Shown here piece after piece: positions 36,725 through 47,151 of a stretch of DNA of 64,000 nucleotides (position 1 is the first letter of the stretch; the number at the start of each line of letters is the position of its first letter). A program made the translations under genes and the position numbers. Where the stretch lies: assembly GCA_013306675.1 (NCBI GenBank), contig JABLUY010000023.1, positions 124,001-188,000 of the forward strand, written 5' to 3'. The stretch comes from Thraustochytrium sp. TN22. Lineage: Eukaryota > Sar > Bigyra > Thraustochytrida > Thraustochytriidae. The notes under the pieces are model-generated. The model saw only the letters and a list, made by a program, of their open reading frames with translations, was not told the origin of the DNA and did not search any database.

Positions 36725-37717
36725 TCAAGGGCACGATGGACTCGTGCTGAGGCTGCTGCGAGAGGATCTTGAACTATGGCTTGATGGGGTGTCGGTGTAG
36801 CTGGCTTGGGCTACGTGGTCGTTCCTGCTCTGCGCTGTAGGGGTACCGGACGAGGCACTGGCGCTGCTCGAATCGACATGATCGAGGCAAATGGGCGAAG
36901 GTGTTCCGTTGACGTTTGTCTTGCGCTTCTTGAAGCCTTCGTGAGGCTCGACGCGCACGCGCGTGTGCCACTTGGAAAAGCAGGTTGTGCGTTCATTCTT
37001 TCTCATGAACACGTGCAGAGGCACACCGCAGATGGTGCAACGACGGTGCGTTTGCTTGCCGCAGATGACGCAGAGCCGCTTGGCGGGAATCCTCTTGTTG
37101 TTGGCGTTGAAGGATGCCTTTCCCGCTGCCTCTGAGTCATGTTGCAGTGCGGCATCGAGGCGGATGTCGCGGGCTTGGCCGTGGTTGAAGAACTTCTGCA
37201 ACTCGGGGGTTCGCTTGCGCTGACCGGCGGTCACGAGGTCCCTCGCCGCTTCCCTGGTGAGCCCAGTGGGCTTGGGCATGCTTGGCTGCATGTTGAACTC
37301 CACCTGCGCCGTATCGAGCTGCCTGCTCCTGTAGACGTGACGGACCATGTCGACAGTGAGGCGGAACGAGACAGTGCTGAGCGCTTCAGAGCGGTTCACC
37401 TTGTCGCGGAGGGCCTTTAGCCCGTCGCTGTCTTCGAGGTTGCTCTTCCTCGCAGCCTGTAAGTAGCGGTAGACCACGATGGCGTTGACAACGAGCTGCT
37501 TGTACGTGCGCAACGCGATGTTCTGGTCGCAGCTCAGATTCATGCACTGCGTGTTGGTGATCTGCTCCACGTACTGTGTGCTTCCGTCGACGCCGCCCTT
37601 TGCGACGTTGTATAGCTCCTGCGGTAAGCACTTGATGACATGCACGGGCCGCATGGGCCCCTTCAGAGCGACAAGCTTGCGCATGGCGCGCCACAGCCGG
37701 AAGTGCGAGCTCAGCAC
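36725..37717 (-). pseudogene. transposase C-terminal remnant with Cys/His finger
   Basis: An open stretch of about 330 codons. LYNVAKGGVDGSTQYVEQI and NIALRTYKQLVVNAIVVY resemble the last catalytic-core segments of piggyBac/IS4-type DDE transposases (YN..xGGVD..DQ then a helix ending NA..xY). Near residues 210-245 RLCVICGKQTHRRCTICGVP gives a CxxC...CxxC finger like that at the end of piggyBac transposases. The upstream catalytic part is not visible, so the enzyme is incomplete. It continues from the nuclease piece after a frame change near 37730. A Ser-rich tail follows the finger. Confidence 0.5.
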
Positions 37718-37769
37718 CGCCCCCTCCTCCTCGCCGAAGATGGCAGGTGGCTTGGGCGGCGCACCCGCT

Positions 37770-38188
37770 GTCGATGCTCTGGTGCGCCCATGTCGTGAGC
37801 TTGTCCGCCCACGGTTTCAGAGCGCGCTCCATGGCGAGCCGGGCGTCCGGAGGCACTTCAACGAGGCAGGCGTACAAACACGAACTCGTGCTGGCAGCAA
37901 CGTAGAGCACGTGATCGATTTGGAGGACCACAGCTTGGTGCAAGACTTGCGCGCGGTGCTCGGCAGGTATGGCCTTCCACCAAGTCTCGTCCCCCACGTG
38001 TTCATCTGGGTGCTCACGATACGTGCGTCTACCGCGCCTCCAGGCGCGACGCGCGTCTTGATCTCGACGCTGCATAGTACTGACGATGCGTCGCACTCCG
38101 CGCCTGGAAGCCGGACGCGAGCGACTCCATCCGGCGAGACTGCGAGCCCCGGAACGGTCTTGTGCTGAATGAGGCCGACCTCGAACAT
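37770..38188 (-). pseudogene. YqaJ-like nuclease remnant
   Basis: The first part (minus-strand frame starting at 38188) reads FEVGLIQHKTVPGLAVSPDG followed by CSVEIKTRVAP. That is the SPDG...EIK pattern of YqaJ-type PD-(D/E)xK nucleases, with the Asp and Glu-x-Lys metal-site residues present. The domain then continues in another frame from about 38000 (AEHRAQVLHQAVVLQIDHVLYVAA, split here at that length only for reference), matching the Gln-containing helix and strand of the fold. At least one frameshift inside the domain and others on each side make this a pseudogene. YqaJ nucleases accompany some eukaryotic DNA transposons. Confidence 0.55.
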
Positions 38189-38860
38189 GCACTCGCACCA
38201 CGCGTCGGTTCGTCGACCAACGCAAGTATGTCTTCGAAGTCTTGCTGCGCAGCGGCCTCAGCACGAGCATCCTCGTCGCCAAGCTCCTCTCCTTCTTCGT
38301 CTTCGTCCCCTGTGTCCCGCTTGTCCAGGGGCACGAACTCGCTGTCGCTGTCGCTGTCGCTGTCGTCCTCCACGCGGTGGTTAGGCCTCGCCGATGCCAT
38401 GATGTCGCAGTGCGGGCCCGACTCCACGTCCAAGCGCTGCGGCAGGGGCGTGCGAGCTGAGAGCAGGCACAAGGCACCCGCCAGGGCCGCCTGCAGCCGC
38501 GCGCCGCAGCGCCTGCGGCTCCAGCGCGCTCCGCGACGAAGTCGCGCGCGAGCTCCCCCCAAAGCCGCTCTGGGCGAACTGCCGAGCTCATCTCATCCTA
38601 ACCACCACGCCTTCGGCCAAAATGAATAGGGGGCAGGAGCCTTGGGTCGCTTCGAGTGGGCCTCTTCAAGCTCGGCCCCATCGCTGCGTTTTTGATCGAA
38701 TGCGGAACTAACTTCGCCAGACTCTAGGCCACTTTTTTGGAGCAAATCGGGAGTAAAGTACCCTCTTAATACGCTTTAGTGCCCCCTGTGCCGGGCGTCA
38801 CCGAGGGACCCCCGCGTGGTAGGCGGATACGAGTAAGCATAGAGGTGTGATTGGGATATG

Positions 38861-39449
38861 TCCCTTTTAAAAAATGCACTGACAGTGAGGCTTTCATCCG
38901 TTCAGCGGCCTGGAAGTGGAGCGAGGCCGACGCGAAGCAAGCCGTCCAGGCAGTAGTAGTCGCTGCACGGTCTCTACTTGATGTTCCGGCTGCTCAGGCG
39001 CAACGGCTTCATTGCACATCCTGTCCTTTCAAGACGCAGGCCCGTCCATTCAAGAACGCCCTGACGATGGCGCTGTCCCAGACTTGCCCGTTGCCACATT
39101 CCCAAGGTGGCACTGGAGCGGGGTGGGAGGTACCGGCTTTGGCCCTGCCCGGTCTCTTGCCCGGGCCGCCACAGCCCCGCAACTCTTCCTGGAGGTGCAT
39201 TCTTCACCCGTCGCAGCGTCGCAGCGGCACTGACTCTGGTGAGGCAGGGGCGACCGGGGGGAAGGCCGGTAGGCTCGCAGGCTGGCTCGCTCGTCTTGCG
39301 AGCGTAGGTGAGTTGCGGCTACATACATCTACCTGCGCGAGTTGCGCCTTCTTCATCACAGAGTGCTCAGCTGCTTTCCCTTATTTCAGAATGCCTTTTC
39401 AAGGTCTCCTGCCATCGCGAGCCTGTGTGGCCGCCTGAGCTCGACCGTG
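38861..39449. other. spacer, no gene seen
   Basis: About 590 bases between the transposon's right flank and the stop codon of paralog B. The short frames overlap on both strands without family content. Confidence 0.55.
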
Positions 39450-41348
39450 TCACTGCAAAGGTTCACCGTTGATGAGGTCTGGCATCTTGGAGAAATCGTA
39501 CTCGTTGATGTAGTCGGGAACTGCACGGCCATTTTGAAGATGGGATGCAAGCTTGAAGGGCGCCGTTAGAACGCCAAAGTAGAGGCCATGGCGGATGAGT
39601 CGGAGTACGGTGGCCTGCTTGCCGCGAACGAGGGCAAAGGCGACGGCCAGTGGGAGCAGCTGCACCTTGATGAGCAGCGGTCCGTACATGACGAGATCAT
39701 CCTCGAGGGTTGTGCTGGCATGTGTGAACTTGCCCAAGATGGTCTGAATAGGGCTGGCCCATGTCCTTGCGAAGACACTGCTGCCGTGGTTGCACAGGAG
39801 TACGGTGGTGTCGTAGTCACTGATTCCAGGCACGGTGGTGTGGCCTGACACGCGGTGCTTGTTGCGAGCGCTATTCGCCTGCCACCCCGAGCCGGTCGAG
39901 GAAGACTGCTCTCCGCGCCGAATAAATCGCTGCACGAGATCAATCAGAAAGAAAGGGGCCTCCATGGCAAGAACGAAGCCGATCGTGAGCAGCAGCGGCT
40001 CGAAGTGGACGACGTAAAAGACTTCGAGGCCGGACATACCCATGCCAGAGGCGACACTGCAGGGAACAGCGCCTATGATGCCAATCTCCCTGGAGCTCAC
40101 GATGGCGCAGGATTTGACTAGCACCTGCCGAAGGGCGCGGACCTCAGACTGGGCGCTGTGTTGAACTGTGGTCAGTGTGAGAAGGCGCGCCGCGAAGGCG
40201 AGCCCAAAGATCATGGAGCCCGTGGCGAAGAGGCGGCGGCCAGAGGATGCGACGAGGAAGCTGAGCAGCAGGCTGGTCGCAGCGGCTACGCCGGCTGTGA
40301 CCCACAAATGCGAGACGAGTGAGTGCTGATAGACGGCGGCATCGATGTAGAGGTACTTGTGAATGCCGCAGACAACCGTGAACATGAAGAGGTTGAACGA
40401 ACGACCGGGCGAGGTGAAGAGCCCGCCCATGAGGTCGGCCTTGACAAGCACGCGCGCAGAACGAATCTTGACGCCATGGAAGAGCACGGGGCACGTCATG
40501 ATGCGTCCACAGACGCTCAGAAAAATGTCAACAAGGAGGAAGTACGCGAAGACATCCTGCCACGGGTAAGAGTACTTGGCCTGTGCGTTGGACGCGTGGG
40601 TGGTGCGCAGCTCCAGGCTCAGCTCATAGACGCCGTCACCAGTGCGCGCGACCGAAGTCACGTGCTCCGTGGTGTGGGTGATGCCAAAGCCGAGGCCATT
40701 CTCGGTGATGTAGTGTCCCTCGATCTCGAAAACAGGGTCAAGCAAGGCGACACTTGTGGGATCCTTGGCCTCGAAGTCTTGCGCCTGCAGGCAGACCTCT
40801 TTGCAGCCTCGCGGGTCCCCGGCGCTATCGAGAGGACAGTGCATAGCCATCACTCCATAGGGAGACGCCTGTGCGCCCACGGTGACGGGCCCGGAGCCGA
40901 CACAGGCGTGGGCTCCAATGATGATGAGGTCTGTCCCGGTGGAGACAACCACGAAGAGGGTCATACCAGAGTCCAGAGGAGCCATGCGACCTGTATCAGC
41001 CACCATCCACGCAAAGGCGCCTTGGTCTGACGCCGTGCGGTAGAGCAGCAGGGACGCGACGTTGGGGAAACCCAGCGAATCGCCCCCAGTCATGTCCACC
41101 GTCATTGATTTGGACGAAATTTCCGTGATTTGGCCGATGGAGAACGCGAAGACACGCACGAAAAGAACCCAGGCGAGGACGAGCATGGCGAGGTTGACGC
41201 TGCCCATCATGATGCACTTGATGAACGTCGAACGAGACTTTCGCTGCCGTTTGGCACCGCCACGTGCATGTACTTCCTGGGAAGTGGGCCCTTCCGCAGT
41301 GGACAAGACGCTCGATGTGGCCATGCTTGACGGTGCCACAGCTGCCAT
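39450..41348 (-). CDS. multi-pass membrane protein, paralog B (unknown family)
   Basis: 632 residues from the ATG at 41348, chosen because it aligns with the start of paralog A (34174-36078, 634 residues). The open frame has a further in-frame ATG at 41435 that adds 29 unmatched residues. Layout as in paralog A: TM near 45-69, an approximately 195-residue Cys-containing soluble domain, then the conserved block ILTCPVLFRGVKIR-type (here IMTCPVLFHGVKIRSARVLV), repeated hydrophobic segments and the identical C-terminus NEYDFSKMPDLINGEPLQ. The transmembrane and C-terminal parts are much better conserved between the paralogs than the soluble domain. That suggests a fixed membrane function and a diverging luminal or external part. 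Family unknown. Confidence 0.85.
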   Translation of the reverse strand: MAAVAPSSMATSSVLSTAEGPTSQEVHARGGAKRQRKSRSTFIKCIMMGSVNLAMLVLAWVLFVRVFAFSIGQITEISSKSMTVDMTGGDSLGFPNVASLLLYRTASDQGAFAWMVADTGRMAPLDSGMTLFVVVSTGTDLIIIGAHACVGSGPVTVGAQASPYGVMAMHCPLDSAGDPRGCKEVCLQAQDFEAKDPTSVALLDPVFEIEGHYITENGLGFGITHTTEHVTSVARTGDGVYELSLELRTTHASNAQAKYSYPWQDVFAYFLLVDIFLSVCGRIMTCPVLFHGVKIRSARVLVKADLMGGLFTSPGRSFNLFMFTVVCGIHKYLYIDAAVYQHSLVSHLWVTAGVAAATSLLLSFLVASSGRRLFATGSMIFGLAFAARLLTLTTVQHSAQSEVRALRQVLVKSCAIVSSREIGIIGAVPCSVASGMGMSGLEVFYVVHFEPLLLTIGFVLAMEAPFFLIDLVQRFIRRGEQSSSTGSGWQANSARNKHRVSGHTTVPGISDYDTTVLLCNHGSSVFARTWASPIQTILGKFTHASTTLEDDLVMYGPLLIKVQLLPLAVAFALVRGKQATVLRLIRHGLYFGVLTAPFKLASHLQNGRAVPDYINEYDFSKMPDLINGEPLQ

Positions 41349-43584
41349 GGCTGCAGCAATCGTCAAGCGCAAGAATGACTCTCTGACGGCCTTTCCAGCT
41401 GCCGATGACCAGCCGCAGGTTTTTTTGTTTTGCATGCAAGCGAGGGTGTCTTGCGGACTCCGGAGAGAAGGAGGTTTCGTGCCAATCTTCTGAGGGGTGG
41501 TGCTCTCGAGGATGGCTGCGCTGGCTGCGCTGAGGTTGGGGAATTCCGCTGGCTGACTCGCGTGAACCCTAACGAACCTGGGGCTGACCGTCGTAAACCG
41601 CCGAAGACGGTGGCCACTCAGTTCGAGTCGAGTCCCAGAAGCGAGTCATGCATGTATTGCAGACCAGGCCATCTAACAAACCCCTGCGCTCCAACTGCGG
41701 TTGCAAATGCGAACCAGATCGTCTCGGGCGTTTTCGGCGGCCGGCCAACGGCCGGTCCTTTGCTAACATGCCCTCCGACGGTGCGCGCAAGCAGCATGAC
41801 CATGCCCCTGCAGTGCCAGTGGGCCAAATACCATGCCTGCAGCCACCCCATGGTCGCCATTTCTGCTGGGTGAGGTGTCGCAAGTCGCTGTGAGAGACGC
41901 CTCGCGGCAAAACGACTCCACAGCACTGCTACGACTCGAGCACAGGCTGACACCGCTACGTGAAGTATTCCAGAAAGTGCTCGAGCTCTCTCTCCGAGTC
42001 CATGTTGTGACTGCTCACTGTGGCACAGTCAGTCCTCGGCACCTCGTCTCGGTGCATCATAGCCTCGAGCCGCAACAATGGCCTGTTCCGGAGGTGAGGA
42101 GATCGCCGCCTGGATACCAGCCTGCCTCTACCTGCAGTGCAGTGCCGCTGCTGCCCCGACCCTGACCTGCCAGTGCTCCACTCTCGGGCTCATGATGCGC
42201 GTGCTATGCCAGTGGCAAGTTGGGATCCTGGCGTGCGCTCCCAGCTCGCTCGCTCAGCTGAGTCAGCTCAGGCTCAGCTCCGAGTCGTCAGTCTCCCACA
42301 GCCGGCATCGACCCCCTGGCCCTCTGCACGTATCCCCGCGGACCGTACCGCCGTCGTTTCCCGCAGCGCAGCCTTGCACCACCTGCTCCACTGGTGGGTG
42401 ATGCGCTCAGTAAACACCCCCCTTTCTCCGCAGCGGGCTCCGCGCAGGGGCGCCCCCACTGGCGGCGGCACGTGGCCAGCGCCGAGCCAACTTCGCCACG
42501 GAGCCAAGTTCAGCCAACGCGAGCAAACCAGTCAGGGCGCGTGCCCGAGCCTGGCTCGGGGAGTCCCGGAGCGCGCGGCGAGCAAAGCGAAGCGAGAAAT
42601 TCTCAGCATCGTGCGTGCGCCCGGGCGCGCCTCGCCGCTCTGGCTGCTAAGTTGGCTTGTAGGAGCTAGCGCGTGCTTGCCGGGCCTTGCTTGTGCTCAA
42701 TGTGCTGTGCTTGCGTTGACGTGCGCTTGTGTGCATGCAAGCGACGGTGACTCGGATCATGATCACGGCACGAGCGACCAACTGAGCTGAGCATGCAGTG
42801 CAGTGCCATGCTCAGGCTGAGCACGAGCGAGCACGACTCGGAGCGAGCGAACTGTGCCAGTGAGCAGAGCTAAGCAGTGGTGATGGGCACGCGTGAGCAC
42901 GAGCTCGCGGCCGGGCTGCAGCAGCACGCGCACCGCTCGCTGCTAGGTAGCCAACGTCCCCAACGCCAGCCATCACCAACCACGAGCGGCAGCCTGAGCG
43001 CAGCAATGCGCACACTGGCTGGCGTGGGCGCTGCCTGGAGTGGCCAGGGCTCCCCATTTCCACGGCGCTGGCAGCGGCAACGCGTAGCTCTCGCTCGCTC
43101 GCGCTCGCTCGCTCGCTCGTGCCCGCTCGCGCGGCGCGGGACGTTCAAGTTCCACACGCGCCCGGCAAGGCCAAATTCGAATTCAAATTCAAATTCAAAT
43201 CCAAACCGCAGCGCGGCGAGCGGGCGCCGCCGGCGAGCATCCAGACTCCGAAAGCCCCGTGCGCGGCACGCGCGGGCGCGGGCGCGGGCGCGCGCGCGCA
43301 GCGCGAGCGCGAGCGGGGTCGGCGCGGGGCGGCCGCGCGCGGCCCGAGGCTGGCTAGCTGGCCGGCTGGCTCTGGAGGAAGAGGCGCCGCGCGTGGCAGG
43401 CGCTGGCACTGGCAGCAGTGGCAGGCAGGCAGCAGAGTCAGGTAGGCAGGCAGGCCGGCGGCGCCAGGCTCGGCTCCGAGGCGCGCGCGGCAGTTCTGGA
43501 GCGCGACCTGACGCCGGCGGCGGCGGCGGCAGCAGCGGCGGCGGCGGCGGCAGCAGCAGCAGCAGCAGGAGAGCGGGCGGAGGG
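41349..43584. other. 2.2-kb gene-free stretch
   Basis: The largest gap in the window. Only short, overlapping, compositionally odd frames are seen. It is rich in CACTG/CAGTG words (for example 41806-41823, 42132-42146, 42790-42810), in GACTCG/CGAGTC words and, towards the right, in GCTCGCTCGC runs (43083-43125) and an AAATTC repeat. The last part is the 5' region of the putatively acylated protein and contains a GGC trinucleotide run (43516-43570). Confidence 0.55.
43173..43202. repeat. AATTCA hexamer repeat
   Basis: About five units of the AATTCA/AATTCG type in otherwise very GC-rich DNA, in the presumed promoter of the downstream gene. Confidence 0.85.
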
Positions 43585-44418
43585 ATGGGCGGGTGCGTGG
43601 GCAAGGCGTCGCGCGCGGGGTCGGCGCTGGAGCCCGGGGCGCTGGCGGCGGCCGACGAGGACGATGCGAGGCTGCTGGCTGGAGGGGCCGTGGGCAGCGA
43701 GGCGGAGCGGCGCGCGCACGCCGTGCACGTGGACCATAGCATGAGCAACCTGGCCAAGGAGCTGCAGTTTACGCAGTCGGACGCGTCGAACCAGATGGTG
43801 GCGGCGCAGATTGAGCGGAGGAGGGACTCGTGGCGCGCACGCTCCGTGCGCCTGCAGGAGGCCTTCCGCCGGATCAGTAGGGATCCGTCCAGCACGAACC
43901 TGGTCGCCTCAGAGGCAAGGCAGACGGCGGACGACGAGTTCAAGGACCTGGTCGTCAGCACGCTGGCCGGCCGCATCCTCGCGCTCAGGGACGCGCAGGG
44001 GAGCGTGGACGCCTCGGGCACCGTCGTCTCGCTGTGCGAGCACCTCAACGAGGTGTTCTTTGGCGTCGTGGGCGGCAAGGACATGCGCCTCAAGCGCCTT
44101 TTTGAGAACTTCCGCCCGCACAGCCCGGTCTGCACCTGTTATTTTGTCCTCGACGCAAGCATGGCCGTGATGGAGGACTACCTCACCGACGGCCAGCTCC
44201 GCGACATGGTTGAGAAGGCTCCTGCCAAGGGGAGGATGCGCGCCTCGGCCCTGCGCCGCACGCTCGAGTCACGCCTGCGCGCCAAGCTCGACCGCTTCAT
44301 GCTTGACAACGACTATGACCCATTCGGACACCTCTGCGAGGCCGAGCCATCACTCGAGGAGCTGCGAGAGGATCTTTCACGAGGCGAGCTAGATCCGCTC
44401 TTCCAGGTTGTTGCCTGA
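43585..44418 (+). CDS. putative N-acylated protein of unknown family
   Basis: 277 residues starting MGGCVGKAS. Gly2 with a small residue at position 6 fits N-myristoylation, and Cys4 next to it fits palmitoylation, so peripheral membrane attachment is inferred. The rest is helical and charged. A middle region (about 110-230) has heptad-like hydrophobic spacing and the segment MRLKRLFENFRPHSPVCTCY, and the C-terminus is acidic (PSLEELREDLSRGELDPLF). No named domain recognised. The frame is open 236 codons upstream, but that part is Arg/Ala/Gly low complexity with repeats and is treated as non-coding. The stop is followed at once by a GAGC tetranucleotide run. Confidence 0.72.
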   Translation: MGGCVGKASRAGSALEPGALAAADEDDARLLAGGAVGSEAERRAHAVHVDHSMSNLAKELQFTQSDASNQMVAAQIERRRDSWRARSVRLQEAFRRISRDPSSTNLVASEARQTADDEFKDLVVSTLAGRILALRDAQGSVDASGTVVSLCEHLNEVFFGVVGGKDMRLKRLFENFRPHSPVCTCYFVLDASMAVMEDYLTDGQLRDMVEKAPAKGRMRASALRRTLESRLRAKLDRFMLDNDYDPFGHLCEAEPSLEELREDLSRGELDPLFQVVA

Positions 44419-44928
44419 GCGAGCGAGCGAGCGAGAGATGGAGCGAGCGAGCGAGCGAGCGTATCGCGTGCGTGTGGCGCGCGGACATGCTCTCTCGCTG
44501 CTCTTCCCTCGCTCCTCTTTACTCGCTGCTCTTTTGCGTGCGCAGCACGATACGAATGCTACATATGCCACGCGCGGAGGTTGACTTTGCCACGTAATTT
44601 CCTTCCTTCCCTCCACGCGTGCGAGCGGTGATCCTACGGTCCTTCTTTTGTTTCCCGACTTCTCCCGGCTCCCGCCTACTTCCATTTCTTTTCTTCATCT
44701 TCTTCTTTCCTGCTTTTTCTTTCCTGCATCTTCTTCTTCTTCTTCTCCTTCTCCTTCTTCTCTCTGCGGACTCTCGAACGAGCATGATGCATCTCGCAAA
44801 ATGACCCCGTCTCGAGTCCTGATGTCTTACTTTGAATGTTTTCCTGTTTTTACTCGCATGGTGTCAGCCAAGAGGAGTTCGATGTTCTTGTTGATGGGGG
44901 TTGCTTTCTATTTTTCTTGATACGGACT
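44419..44928. other. convergent spacer, pyrimidine-rich
   Basis: Starts with GAGC tetranucleotide runs (44418-44461) and includes a strongly pyrimidine-rich stretch on the plus strand (about 44636-44765), with TTCTTC repeats. No gene is seen; it probably holds both 3' UTRs. Confidence 0.6.
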
Positions 44929-46199
44929 CTACAGGCGCAGCTGCGCGGCGGTGGCGCCATTGCTGGCCGTGACACGAGGCGCCTTGGGCGGGCGCTTGGC
45001 GGCCTTGCCGCTCTGGTCCGCCGCAGCGTGCTGCTGCAGCTTGGCGAAAAACGTGGAAGACTTGGTCCACTTGGTATCGTCGCCGCCGCCGACAGGACCG
45101 GCCGCGGCCTTGCCGGAAACCTTGGCCTCGGCCGCGGCCTTGGCGTGCTTGTTCCCGAGACCCGGGTTCAGGCGAGAAACAACGCGCTTCTCGGCCTCAC
45201 GCTGCCGCTGCCGCTTGCGCTTGGCCGTCTTGGTGGCCTGCCGCAGGCGGCGGCGCTCCTCCTGGTCCATCTCCTCGCGCGACTTGCCCACGCCATCGCG
45301 ACCCTTGCGCGCAGCCAGGACCTGCTCGGGCGCCGCCTGCGCAGAGGAGCTCATCGCCACGGGCAGCGCCTCCTCCATGTTGATGGCCGCCACGTTGAGT
45401 GGCTTGACCTCGCCCTCCAGCACGGCCGGCTTGGGCGTGAAATGGAAGTTCGACAGCGCATCCAGCTTGTGGCACAGCTTGGCAAAGAGGCCCTGCAGCT
45501 CATCCTCCTCCGCCTTGCGCGCCGTGTCAGCCTCCGACGTGTGGCCCAGCATCTGCTCCTCGTACGCGCGCGCGTACTCCTCACCGAGGCCCAGCTTGCT
45601 CTTGTCCGTCGACAGCTCTGCCTTGGGCTTGTAGTCCGCGTCCAGGGCCAAAGGAAGCTTGCGCTCCACGTCGTCAAAGTCCGTGTCCAGGATACGCTGC
45701 TTGATGCGGTCCTCCAGTGTCCGCGTCACCTCCTCCGTGATGACCGGCGCCGGCCGCGACAGGTAGTCCACCTCGATCTCCGCGCCGCGCTCCAGCAGAG
45801 CGTTCTCTGGCCGATCGCGGCCCGTCGTCTCGCCCTTCATGTCCCAGTCCTTCTCCGCCAGGAGCTCCGCCTCCATGGACTGAATCTCCTCGCGGAGCTC
45901 CGCTTGCTTCTTCTCAAAGGTCGACAACCGCGGGGCCTCCTCCTCTTCTTCCTCCTCCTCTTCTTCCTCACTCTCCTCCTCACTCTCACTCTCGCTCTCC
46001 TCCTTCGCGGCCGCCTTCTTCGATTTCGTGGTCTTGGCTGCCTTCTCCGTCTTCTGCTCCTTCTTGCCGGCGGCCTTGGGGCCACCCTTCCTGCCCCAGA
46101 ACTCTGCGAACATGACCTTGCGGCCGTCCTCTTCGTCCTCCTCCTCCTCTGGGTCTGAATCGGCGATGCCCAGGTCGATGCCGCTGTCGTCATCCGAAG

Positions 46200-46232
<33 letters not shown>

Positions 46233-46449
46233 TCTCTTCTTCAGCGCCGTCATCGCTGTAGTCGTCTTTCTCCTCGTCGCCGACAGCCTTGCGCGCATCC
46301 TCGGCCTCGACTTCCTTCTCCTTGCGCTCGCGCTCCATCAGCTTGAGCTTCATCTTAACGTCGGCGTCCTCCACGCCCGAGGTAAAATTTTCCATGTCCG
46401 CGAACGTGAACCATTCATCGTCCATCTCTGTCGGCATGTTCATGTCATT

Positions 46450-46483
<34 letters not shown>

Positions 46484-47151
46484 GCCTCAGCCTTCTTTTT
46501 CTCCTTCTTCTTGGTTGCGCCATCCTTGGCGAGCGCGCGCCGCAGGTCTGCCTCGTCCTCGTCCTCGTCCTCCTCAGATTCGTCATCCTCGTCATCCTTC
46601 TCCTCGTCGTCCTCATCCTCGTCCTCGTCCTCGTCTTCATCTTCGTCCTCGTCCTCAACCTCGTCATCCTCATCCTCGTCGTCCTCGGCAAGTACATGGC
46701 CACCAGCAAGGAGAGATTCCGGCGCGTGCTCGTCGAGCTGCTGAACAGCCTTGTCGAGGTAGCGCATGGTCGGCTTGTTTTCCATGTCAAGCATGGCCCA
46801 GAGCTGCTCCGGGTCAAAGCCCTCGACCGGAAGCTCGTCCAGGCGGCCGGACCCGATAGGGCGCCGGCGCTTGCGCGAGCCCCCAGCTGCGCCATCCCCC
46901 GAGGCGGCATCCTCATCGTCCTCGTCCGAGCCATCGGCTTCGGCTTCGGCGCTCATGGCGTGCACGTCCACAGCCTTGCCCTCGGCGCGGCGCGCCGCAT
47001 CGAAGAGCGACTTGAGCCCGCGCAGCACCACCCGCGCCACATCGTCGAGCTCCTCGCGCGACCCGCCGAACTGCTCGGCGCGTAGCGCGGCCAGGTCGCG
47101 CAGGACGCCCTCCTCAGGAAGCTCGCCCTTGCACAGCGAAGCGACCACCAT
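44929..47151 (-). CDS. MPP10: U3 snoRNP protein MPP10
   Basis: 740 residues, similar to human MPHOSPH10 (681). It is part of the SSU processome in the nucleolus, with IMP3 and IMP4, for 18S rRNA maturation. The N-terminal FDPEQLWAMLDMENKPTM segment, long acidic Asp/Glu tracts, the MDDEWFTFADMENFT motif, the AEFWG motif, STFEKKQAELREEIQSMEAE, and the C-terminal conserved core (ENALLERGAEIEVDYLSRPAP, then KLDALSNFHFTPKP) all match MPP10. The C-terminus is basic with alternating Lys/Arg clusters (KTAKRKRQRQREAEKR). The acidic tracts are coded by a GAGGAC-type repeat that also produces a long spurious frame on the other strand. Confidence 0.93.

Larger units (their letters stand above)
36511..38860 (-). 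mobile_element. decayed DNA transposon with YqaJ-like nuclease
   Basis: A stretch between two paralogous membrane-protein genes that differs in composition. AT-rich flanks (36530-36680 and 38690-38870) surround minus-strand coding remnants. Reading on the minus strand there is an acidic Asp/Ser-rich segment (about 38395-38215), a YqaJ-like nuclease piece and a piece resembling the C-terminal part of a transposase with a Cys/His finger. They lie in different frames, so the element is broken. A short inverted match, ATATCCCAATC at 36515-36525 and its complement at 38849-38859, may be the terminal repeat. ISL2EU/IS4EU transposons are known to pair a transposase with a YqaJ nuclease, and piggyBac transposases end in a Cys-rich finger. 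Which superfamily is uncertain. Confidence 0.55.

Noticed and set aside
42137-42790. 217-codon plus-strand frame in the 2.2-kb gap
   Set aside because: Begins in a CACTG repeat region, has no family motif and no clear start context.
44836-46158. 440-codon plus-strand frame over MPP10
   Set aside because: Antisense to the acidic tracts and C-terminus of MPP10; Leu/Arg-rich with no family content.
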